Shown: one piece after another, positions 7,085 through 13,932 of the stretch
Layout: each line of letters starts with the position of its first letter
Numbering within the stretch: position 1 is the stretch's first letter
DNA from: Candidatus Nealsoniibacteriota bacterium
GTDB taxonomy: Bacteria > Patescibacteriota > Minisyncoccia > Minisyncoccales > PWPS01
Assembly (NCBI GenBank): GCA_003553505.1
Contig: PWEN01000050.1
Coordinates: 1 to 34,108, forward strand
DNA: 34,108 nt
Direction of reading: 5' to 3'
Notes under the pieces: model-generated
Database searches by the model: none
Seen by the model: only the letters and a program-made list of their open reading frames with translations
Told to the model about the DNA's origin: nothing
Program-made: the position numbers and the translations under genes

Positions 7085-8068
7085 ATGGTAAGGATCACTA
7101 TCGTGGGGTTTGGACAGCTTGGTCGCGGTGTTTTAGAGGCGATCAAAAGAAACGACGACATGGAGCTTTCTTCAATAATTACCAGGCGTCCGGAAGACGT
7201 CAGAAAGGAGCTTGATGGAAGTGTTGCTGTTTATCATCTGGACCAACTAAAAAAAAGCTTTTCAACAAAAAAATCTGAAGTTGCTATTCTTTGTGTCGGA
7301 TCAAAGGACGACGTGGCCAAAATAGGACCTCAAGTGGCGGCGAAGTATAATACCGTTTGTAGCTTTGACATCCATGAAGAGATTGAGGAATATTCTCTCC
7401 GAATTCGTCCTATTGCAGAAGAAAATGGAAAGGTGTACATGCTCTCCAACGGCTTTGATCCCGGATTTTTCTCGCTTATAAGGTTTATTGGGGATGCTGT
7501 CTTGCCAGAAAGCAAGATTTATACTTTCTACGGCCCCGGTGTAAGTCAGGGACACTCCAATGCCGCCCGGTCGGTTAGTGGAGTGAAGGATGCTAAATCC
7601 TACACCATGCCCGTTCAGGAGTCGGTTGACAGGATAAGAAGAGGGGAGATGCCGACTCTTTCCAAAAGGCAAATGATATGGAGAAAAGTGTTTGTTGTTC
7701 CGAAAAAGGGTGCTGACACAGACAAGATAAGAAGCGATATTGTCGGTATGCCCCTCCAGTTTGATCAATACTATACGGAGGTGCACTTTATTTCTCAGGC
7801 AGAGATGGAAGAAGAGCACCACGCTTCTCCTCACGGAGGGTTTGTTATTATTGTCGGAGTGACCGGTAACGGGAACAAGCAAATTATGGAGTACAGCTTG
7901 AATCTTGAGAGCAACCCCGAGTTTACATCCTCCGTTTTGGTGGCCTTTGCGAGAGCCGCTTTCAAAATGAGTCTCTTTGGGCACAGTGGTGCGTTTGTTG
8001 CCGGACAAACCCCTCTGTTTAACATAAGCCCTCTTTCTCCAAGAGAGCTGCTCAGATACTTCATGTAA
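7085..8068 (+). CDS. ddh: meso-Diaminopimelate D-dehydrogenase
   Basis: The 327-aa product matches Ddh in length and signatures. It has a Rossmann NADP site, G-F-G-Q-L-G (residues 8-13), and the characteristic G-P-G-V-S-Q-G-H-S-N-A-A-R substrate region. The enzyme reductively aminates L-2-amino-6-oxopimelate to meso-DAP with NADPH and ammonia. This gives a one-step bypass of the succinylase branch, supplying meso-DAP for peptidoglycan cross-links and a precursor for lysine. No other lysine-pathway gene is in the window. The nearby mltG is consistent with a peptidoglycan wall. It stands alone between its own promoter and terminator, with higher GC and a much stronger SD than its neighbours, possibly a sign of transfer. 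Confidence 0.88.
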   Translation: MVRITIVGFGQLGRGVLEAIKRNDDMELSSIITRRPEDVRKELDGSVAVYHLDQLKKSFSTKKSEVAILCVGSKDDVAKIGPQVAAKYNTVCSFDIHEEIEEYSLRIRPIAEENGKVYMLSNGFDPGFFSLIRFIGDAVLPESKIYTFYGPGVSQGHSNAARSVSGVKDAKSYTMPVQESVDRIRRGEMPTLSKRQMIWRKVFVVPKKGADTDKIRSDIVGMPLQFDQYYTEVHFISQAEMEEEHHASPHGGFVIIVGVTGNGNKQIMEYSLNLESNPEFTSSVLVAFARAAFKMSLFGHSGAFVAGQTPLFNISPLSPRELLRYFM

Positions 8069-8079
8069 GGTGAGCCACA

Positions 8080-8108
8080 GGGCAAACGTAAGTTTGCCCA
8101 TTTTATTT
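8080..8108 (+). terminator. Intrinsic terminator after ddh
   Basis: A perfect 8-bp stem GGGCAAAC / GTTTGCCC with a 4-nt loop, followed by ATTTTATTT. Confidence 0.88.
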
Positions 8109-8126
8109 ATACAGACACTACTGCTA

Positions 8127-8155
8127 TTGCATAATAATACTCCTTTTGTTATACT
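8127..8155 (+). promoter_or_regulatory. Promoter for khpA
   Basis: TTGCAT, 17-nt spacer, TATACT with an extended TG (TGT-TATACT). The transcript start would be near 8161, leaving a leader of about 90 nt before the khpA ATG. Confidence 0.68.
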
Positions 8156-8180
8156 TACACGCAGAGAAAAGTAATGATTG

Positions 8181-8212
8181 GTTTCGGTCCCGTCTATACG
8201 GGATATGGAAAC
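8181..8212 (+). promoter_or_regulatory. Two-tier hairpin in the khpA leader
   Basis: GTTTC / GAAAC encloses an inner CCCGT / ACGGG stem with loop CTAT. This gives a bulged stem-loop between the khpA promoter and leader motif copy B. It has no U-tract, so it is not a terminator. Function is unknown; a structured regulatory leader is possible. Confidence 0.4.
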
Positions 8213-8218
8213 AGTAGG

Positions 8219-8233
8219 AAAGGTCGATTAAAA
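8219..8233 (+). promoter_or_regulatory. Recurring leader motif AAAGGTCGATTAAAA, copy B
   Basis: Identical over 15 nt to copy A. GGTC again begins exactly 31 nt before the start codon (8253). It lies well downstream of the predicted transcription start here, which argues against a plain promoter element. Confidence 0.5.
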
Positions 8234-8252
8234 TAGGATTGTACGATAAAAA

Positions 8253-8582
8253 ATGACAAAGGAAACATCTGACAAAGAGTTTCTTGAGTTCATCGTAAAG
8301 AACCTTGTAGACAATCCTGATTCCGTAGAAGTCGAGAGAAAAGTTGACGAGATGGGAGTGCTCCTTTCTCTGAAAGTTCATCCCGACGACATGGGACAGA
8401 TTGTCGGAAAAGAAGGTTCTACAGCGAGAGCGATCAGGAATCTGGTTCGCATTATCGGCCTTAAGCATAAGGCGAGAGTAAACCTCAAGATAGTGGAACC
8501 GGAAGGTAGCAATTTTAGATCAAAAGGAAGTTCCTCCGAGGAAAAAAACACCAAAGAGGGACTTGATGACATAGAACTGTAA
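8253..8582 (+). CDS. khpA: KhpA, KH-domain RNA-binding protein
   Basis: The 109-aa product has one KH domain with the RNA-contacting GxxG loop G-K-E-G (residues 52-55) in I-V-G-K-E-G-S-T-A-R-A-I-R-N-L-V. This is the KhpA (YlqC) signature. KhpA, often with KhpB/Jag, binds many transcripts and affects cell division and elongation in Gram-positive bacteria. The product is longer than usual (about 75-80 aa) by a low-complexity charged tail. In many bacteria it sits in rpsP-khpA-rimM-trmD-rplS. Here only khpA and trmD remain together and they are separated by a strong terminator. Confidence 0.9.
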   Translation: MTKETSDKEFLEFIVKNLVDNPDSVEVERKVDEMGVLLSLKVHPDDMGQIVGKEGSTARAIRNLVRIIGLKHKARVNLKIVEPEGSNFRSKGSSSEEKNTKEGLDDIEL

Positions 8583-8598
8583 GTTTTTGCAGTTTTAA

Positions 8599-8633
8599 AA
8601 AACGGTGCTATTATTCAATAGTGCCGTTTTTGT
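8599..8633 (+). terminator. Strong terminator between khpA and trmD
   Basis: A stem of 12 or more base pairs (ACGGTGCTATT with AATAGTGCCGT, two G-U pairs), a 4-nt loop and a T-tract. It ends only a few nucleotides before the trmD start codon (8636). Confidence 0.88.
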
Positions 8634-8635
8634 TT

Positions 8636-9292
8636 ATGCATTTTCATATAATAACCATATTTCCCTCTTTTTTTGACCCCTTTTTATCGGAGGGGCTTAT
8701 TAAAAAAGGCATTGATAAAGGGGCTTTTAGCGTAAGTGTCCATGATCTGCGCGACTTTACCGATGATGTCCACAGAACAGTGGATGACCGTCCTTTTGGC
8801 GGAGGAAGTGGGATGGTAATGAAAGTGGAGCCCATATACAGGGCGGTTGAGTCACTTAGAAGGGAGAACTCCAAAGTGATCCTTTTTACTCCTCGCGGGA
8901 GGCGTTTTACGCAAAAGAAAGCTTTGGAGATGTCAAAAGAAAGTGATATTATCATGATATGTGGAAGATACGAGGGAATAGATGCAAGAGTAGAAGAGCA
9001 CATAGCAGATGAGAAGATATCGATCGGGAGCTATGTTTTAATGGGAGGAGAAGTTCCTGCTATGGCGGTCGTAGAGACCGTTTCACGTATTTTGCCGGGA
9101 GCAGTGGGAAAGGATGGCTTCTTGGAAAATCGTATGAATGAAGAGGGTTTTGCAGAATACAAGCAGTATACTCGTCCGGAAGTTTTTTCTCCTTGTGAGG
9201 GAGTAGAGTGGAAGGTTCCCAAAACGCTTCTTTCCGGGGACCACAAAAAGGTGTCACAGTGGAAAAACAAAAGAAAAAGAATTATAAAATGA
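8636..9292 (+). CDS. trmD: tRNA (guanine-N1)-methyltransferase TrmD
   Basis: TrmD methylates G37 of tRNAs with S-adenosylmethionine, preventing +1 frameshifting. The track starts at GTG 8621, but that start lies inside the terminator hairpin. ATG 8636 gives the family's usual N-terminus (MHFHIITIFPSFF) and a 218-aa protein. Motifs: R-P-F-G-G-G-S-G-M-V-M near residue 60, then C-G-R-Y-E-G-I-D-A-R-V and S-I-G-S-Y-V-L-M-G-G-E-V-P-A-M of the trefoil-knot SAM site. The C-terminal half has the Y-T-R-P-E-V-F and L-S-G-D-H-K-K-V blocks. There is no SD and almost no leader after the hairpin. It overlaps the ATPase gene by ATGA and heads the repair operon. Confidence 0.93.
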   Translation: MHFHIITIFPSFFDPFLSEGLIKKGIDKGAFSVSVHDLRDFTDDVHRTVDDRPFGGGSGMVMKVEPIYRAVESLRRENSKVILFTPRGRRFTQKKALEMSKESDIIMICGRYEGIDARVEEHIADEKISIGSYVLMGGEVPAMAVVETVSRILPGAVGKDGFLENRMNEEGFAEYKQYTRPEVFSPCEGVEWKVPKTLLSGDHKKVSQWKNKRKRIIK

Positions 9293-11973
9293 GATTTCAC
9301 CACAGAACAATTGAGGAAACAATGAGAGAGCTTCGTTCCGGCGTGGACGGTATCTCTAAAGAGGAGTCGGAAAAGAGGGCAGAGAAGTATGGTCCTAATA
9401 CCATAGAAGGAAAAGAGGACAGGCATCCTATTTTTATATTCCTCAAACAGTTTCACAGTCTCTTCATCTATGTACTTATTGCCGCGGGAGTAATATCTTT
9501 CGTCTTTGACAAGATGATAGATGTTTATGTGATAGCTGCCGTGATACTTTTTAACGCTTTTATGGGATTCTTTCAGGAGTATAAGGCGGAGCGCGCCATA
9601 ACGGCGTTAAAGAAGATGCTTGTACCCAAAGCGAAAGTTTATAGAGAAGGAGAGCTTGAGAACGTCTCTTCTAAAGATATAGTTCCCGGAGACGTTGTAT
9701 TTATCGAAGAAGGGGATCGTGTGCCGGCCGATATACGCGTAATAGAGTCCAAGAACTTGCGTACCATGGAGGCTTCTCTTACGGGAGAGTCTTCTCCTAA
9801 AAGTAAAAGTACTGATGCTGTCCCGGAAGAGACGGACTTTGCTGATAGAGACAATATGGGATTCATGGGTACATTTGTTACCGGTGGAAGAGGTAGAGGT
9901 GTTGTGGTGGCAACCGGATCGCAGACTGCATTTGGTAGTATCGCCAAAGACATTGAAAGCATAGAGAGGAGTGGAGGACATTTTGAAAAGAGAGTAAGCG
10001 TCCTTGCAAAGCAGATGACTGCCTTTGCCTTTGCGGGAGCTTCCATTATATTCCTTATCAGCTACTTTTTCCGTGATGACCTGGAGTTCTTTGAGGTAAT
10101 GCGTTACACCATAGCCGCTCTTGTTTCCGGAATACCGGAAGGACTTCCCGCTATACTGGTGATAGTTCTGTCTATCGGCGCCAATCGCATGGCAAGAAGG
10201 AACTCTATTATAAGGAAGCTTTCTTCTACGGAAACACTGGGAGTTACTACTCATATTGTTACCGACAAGACCGGCACTCTCACAGAGAACACCATGAATG
10301 TGCGAAAAATAGTCATGCCCGACAGGGAGCTGGAGGTTACCGGAGAAGGCTGGGAACCGGAAGGTAGCTTTTATGAGCATGAAGAGATCATACCTCCTAT
10401 GGAGTATGAGTCTATTCGTAAACTTATCCATATTGCCGCAGTCTGTAACAACGCAAGGATAGTAAAAGAAGGCGAAAAACACAGTATAGTAGGTGATCCC
10501 ACGGAGGCCTCGCTAGTAGTAATGGCGGAAAAGGCGGGAATAAAGAAGGGTGTCATAGAGCACATAGAAGAAAAGTTGGATGATCTTCCTTTTAACTCCA
10601 AAACAAAACTCCGTGCTTCGCTTGCGCTTCTAAAGAACGGAGAAAAGGAGGTTTACGCAGTTGGTGCTCCGGAAGAGATACTGCAAAGATCTACTTTTAT
10701 AAACGTGAACGGCAATGTGCGTCCCATAAACGATGAAGACAGGGATCATATAGTTTCCCGGCTGGAAGAGATGGCGGGAGACTCTATGCGCACTATTGCT
10801 CTCGCGTACAGAAAAGAGAGTGATGAAGAAGAGGAGGTGCACGAAGAAAGAGTGAACGATCTTGTCTTTGTCGGAGTAACGGGCATGATAGACCCTCCAC
10901 GCTCTGAAGTTTATGAAGCGCTTGAAAAGGCCAGATCGGCAGGCATAAGAGTGATCATGGTCACCGGAGATCACAAGGGTACGGCACTCTCCATATCAAG
11001 AGAGATAGGTCTTGTAGAGGAGGATGACACAAGAGCTTATACAGACAGTGAACTTGAAAAGATGAACGAGCAAGAATTCTCTGAAGCGATCAAAAGTACT
11101 TCCGTGTTTGCACGGCTTACGCCTCACATGAAGTTTAGAATAGCGGAAGAGCTTCAGAGACAGGGGGCGGTAGTGGCCATGACGGGAGATGGAGTCAATG
11201 ATGCTCCCGCCCTAAAGAAAGCCGACATAGGGATTGCGATGGGAATAACGGGAACAGATGTGGCAAAAGAAGCAGGAGAGATAGTTCTTGTAGATGATAA
11301 CTTTGCTTCCATAATAAGTGCTATAGAAGAGGGAAGAATAGCTTTTATAAACACCAGGCAGACTAGTTCTTCTCTTATTACCACTAACTTTGCGGAACAC
11401 GGCACGCTTATAAGTGCTTTGCTTATTGGTTGGAATCTACCACTTCTTCCTACGCAGATATTGTGGCTTAATCTTGTGACTGATGGAGTCTTTGGTACAG
11501 CTCTTGCTTTTGAGCCGGGACATGGAAGAATATTAAGCAAACCCCCGCGAGACAAAAGAGAGAACATTATCAGCAAAGAGATAGTGCCTTATTTTGTTAT
11601 TATGCTACTTTTGATGGCCTTTCTTGCTTTGCTCGTTTTTAATCATTTTCTGGACGATGGACTTGATAAGGCTCGCACGGGAGCTTTTACTGTAATGGCC
11701 TTTACGCAGTTGTTTAATGCTGTAAATATGCGTTCTATCGATAACTCTATCTTTAAAATAGGACTTTTTAGCAATCGTTACTTTATTATTGCAGTTGTAG
11801 CGGCAGTATTTTTGCAGCTTTCCGTAATACATATTCCTTTCTTTCAGGGAGTGTTTCACTTTGAGGCGCTTTCGGCACTGGAGTTCGTTGTTATAGTAGC
11901 AATGACTTCCTCGGTGTTTATTGTAGGAGAGTTGTATAAATATATTCGTTACTCTTTAATCGCTAACAGGTAA
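9289..11973 (+). CDS. Ca2+-type P-type ATPase (P2A, SERCA-like)
   Basis: The track's start (9208) lies inside trmD. ATG 9289, overlapping the trmD stop as ATGA, gives an 894-aa protein with the normal cation-ATPase N-terminus (HHRTIEETMREL). Visible motifs: TGES of the actuator domain near residue 165, P-E-G-L-P in TM4, the phosphorylated Asp in D-K-T-G-T-L-T (about residue 326), G-D-P-T-E-A, M-V-T-G-D-H, and T-G-D-G-V-N-D near 632. TM5 carries N-F-A-E and TM6 carries N-L-V-T-D-G. These are the positions that bind calcium in SERCA (N768/E771, N796/T799/D800), so Ca2+ export is the best guess. Mn2+ export by related pumps cannot be excluded. The following uvrB start is only 3 nt away. Confidence 0.88.
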   Translation: MRFHHRTIEETMRELRSGVDGISKEESEKRAEKYGPNTIEGKEDRHPIFIFLKQFHSLFIYVLIAAGVISFVFDKMIDVYVIAAVILFNAFMGFFQEYKAERAITALKKMLVPKAKVYREGELENVSSKDIVPGDVVFIEEGDRVPADIRVIESKNLRTMEASLTGESSPKSKSTDAVPEETDFADRDNMGFMGTFVTGGRGRGVVVATGSQTAFGSIAKDIESIERSGGHFEKRVSVLAKQMTAFAFAGASIIFLISYFFRDDLEFFEVMRYTIAALVSGIPEGLPAILVIVLSIGANRMARRNSIIRKLSSTETLGVTTHIVTDKTGTLTENTMNVRKIVMPDRELEVTGEGWEPEGSFYEHEEIIPPMEYESIRKLIHIAAVCNNARIVKEGEKHSIVGDPTEASLVVMAEKAGIKKGVIEHIEEKLDDLPFNSKTKLRASLALLKNGEKEVYAVGAPEEILQRSTFINVNGNVRPINDEDRDHIVSRLEEMAGDSMRTIALAYRKESDEEEEVHEERVNDLVFVGVTGMIDPPRSEVYEALEKARSAGIRVIMVTGDHKGTALSISREIGLVEEDDTRAYTDSELEKMNEQEFSEAIKSTSVFARLTPHMKFRIAEELQRQGAVVAMTGDGVNDAPALKKADIGIAMGITGTDVAKEAGEIVLVDDNFASIISAIEEGRIAFINTRQTSSSLITTNFAEHGTLISALLIGWNLPLLPTQILWLNLVTDGVFGTALAFEPGHGRILSKPPRDKRENIISKEIVPYFVIMLLLMAFLALLVFNHFLDDGLDKARTGAFTVMAFTQLFNAVNMRSIDNSIFKIGLFSNRYFIIAVVAAVFLQLSVIHIPFFQGVFHFEALSALEFVVIVAMTSSVFIVGELYKYIRYSLIANR

Positions 11974-11976
11974 AAG

Positions 11977-13932
11977 GTGTTTAAGTTAAACTCAAATTTT
12001 AAGCCCGCCGGAGATCAGCAAAAGGCGGTAGAAGAGATCGTTTCCGGCATAAATGAAGGTCTTTCAAAACAGACCTTACTTGGAGTTACGGGGTCAGGGA
12101 AGACGTTTACCGTAGCAAAAGCGATCGAAGAGTTGCAGAGGCCGATGCTTGTAATAAGTCACAACAAGACGCTTGCCGCACAACTCTGCAACGAGTTTCG
12201 TCACTTTTTTCCCGAAAACTCCGTGCACTACTTTGTTTCTTATTATGATTACTATCAACCCGAGGCTTATATCAGTACTACGGACACCTATATCCGCAAA
12301 GAGGCACTTATAAACGAAGAGATAGACAGGTTGCGTCATGAGGCTACTACTTCTCTTCTTACGCGCAGGGATGTTATTGTTGTTGCCTCTGTTTCTTGTA
12401 TATACGACCTAGGATTGCCTCAAGTTTACCGTGAGAGTATACTGAAACTGCAAAAGGGTGAGAAAAAAGACAGGAAAGAGATCATATCTTCTCTTGTAGA
12501 GATGCAGCTGTCACGCACCTCTTCGGAGCTTTCGCGTGGTAAGTTCCGTGTAAGAGGGGATATAATAGAGATAGCTCCTGCAAACAGAGATGTTGTCTAC
12601 GAAATGCAACTCTCAAACGGTTACATAGAGCGTATCTTTGAACTTGACCCGGTGGAGGGATTTGTTCCAGAAAAGACACCGGAAGTGGACACGGTTTTTA
12701 TTTCCCCGGTACGTCACTTTATATCCCGTGATAATAAGGAGGCGTTAAGACTTATAGAAGAGGAGTTAAAAGAGCGCATAGAGTACTTTGAGAAGAGAAG
12801 CATGCCTCTCGAGGCGGAGCGCATAGAGAAGATAACAAGAAACGATCTGGCAATGATAAGGGAGATGGGGTACTGTCACGGGATAGAGAACTACTCCCGT
12901 CACCTTTCCGGAAGGAGTGAGGGTGATCCTCCATCATCTCTTTTGGACTACTTTCCTTCCGACTTTGTTGTCGTTATAGATGAGTCACACATCACCCTGC
13001 CGCAGATAGGGGCGATGCACGCCGGAAACAAGTCGCGTAAGAACAGCCTTATCGAGAACGGGTTTCGTCTTCCTTCTGCTATGGATAACAGGCCACTGAC
13101 GTTTAAGGAGTTTGAGGAGAGGTGTTATCAGACGATCTATCTTTCCGCTACGCCGGGAGAGTATGAAAAGAAAGAAAGATTAGTGGAGCAGATAATAAGG
13201 CCTACGGGCCTTGTCGATCCCAAGGTTACGCTTTCTCCCTGCAGAGGGCAGATAAACGACCTTTTGTCGCGTATAGATGAGAGAACAGAAAAAGGTCACC
13301 GTGTGCTTGTGACAACTCTTACAAAGAAGATGGCGGAGGATCTCTGTGAGTATCTAAAAGAGAGAAAAGTAAAGGTTTCATATATCCACAGTGATGTAAA
13401 GTCACTGGAGAGGATAAAGATTCTTACTCGTTTGCGTCGCGGAGAAGTGGAAGTGGTGGTAGGAGTAAACCTTTTGCGTGAAGGCCTTGATCTGCCGGAA
13501 GTTTCTCTTGTTGCTGTGCTTGATGCTGACAAAGAGGGTTTCCTTAGAAACGAAACCTCTCTCATACAAACCATAGGGAGGGCGGCAAGGAATACGGAAG
13601 GAGAGGTTATACTTTACGCCGATAATATTACTTCTTCTATAAAAAAGGCGGTAAAAGAGACGGAAAGAAGAAGAAAGATACAGATGGAGCATAACAGAAA
13701 ACACGGCATTACTCCCCGTACAATCAAAAAGGAGATAACTGACATCGCTCCAGCAGAAGAAACGCTGGAGATAGAGCCCATAGAAGACAAGAAAGAGGCC
13801 ATAAAAGAAAAGGAGAAAGAGATGCGTGCTGCAGCGGAAAACCTCAACTTTGAGCTTGCCGCTATTCTGCGCGATCAGATAAAGTCATTAAAAGATGAAA
13901 AAGATAGTAGTAAAAGGAGCAAAGCAACATAA
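11977..13932 (+). CDS. uvrB: Excinuclease ABC subunit B
   Basis: The 651-aa DNA-repair helicase-like subunit is loaded by UvrA and hands damaged DNA to UvrC. It has Walker A G-V-T-G-S-G-K-T near the N-terminus and the beta-hairpin region Y-Y-D-Y-Y-Q-P-E-A-Y. The DEAD-box-like motif is V-V-I-D-E-S-H. Motif V/VI follows (L-R-E-G-L-D-L-P-E and Q-T-I-G-R-A-A-R-N). The C-terminal UVR domain that contacts UvrC is present (A-A-A-E-N-L-N-F-E-L-A-A-I-L-R-D). Length is normal. It starts with GTG just after the ATPase stop and overlaps uvrA by 38 nt, indicating translational coupling. Confidence 0.96.
   Translation: MFKLNSNFKPAGDQQKAVEEIVSGINEGLSKQTLLGVTGSGKTFTVAKAIEELQRPMLVISHNKTLAAQLCNEFRHFFPENSVHYFVSYYDYYQPEAYISTTDTYIRKEALINEEIDRLRHEATTSLLTRRDVIVVASVSCIYDLGLPQVYRESILKLQKGEKKDRKEIISSLVEMQLSRTSSELSRGKFRVRGDIIEIAPANRDVVYEMQLSNGYIERIFELDPVEGFVPEKTPEVDTVFISPVRHFISRDNKEALRLIEEELKERIEYFEKRSMPLEAERIEKITRNDLAMIREMGYCHGIENYSRHLSGRSEGDPPSSLLDYFPSDFVVVIDESHITLPQIGAMHAGNKSRKNSLIENGFRLPSAMDNRPLTFKEFEERCYQTIYLSATPGEYEKKERLVEQIIRPTGLVDPKVTLSPCRGQINDLLSRIDERTEKGHRVLVTTLTKKMAEDLCEYLKERKVKVSYIHSDVKSLERIKILTRLRRGEVEVVVGVNLLREGLDLPEVSLVAVLDADKEGFLRNETSLIQTIGRAARNTEGEVILYADNITSSIKKAVKETERRRKIQMEHNRKHGITPRTIKKEITDIAPAEETLEIEPIEDKKEAIKEKEKEMRAAAENLNFELAAILRDQIKSLKDEKDSSKRSKAT

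Noticed and set aside
7301-8101. 266-aa minus-strand ORF
   Set aside because: Complete overlap with ddh, with low-complexity and unlikely sequence; a shadow frame.
9607-10482. 291-aa minus-strand ORF
   Set aside because: Lies entirely within the P-type ATPase gene and has no recognisable motif; a shadow frame.
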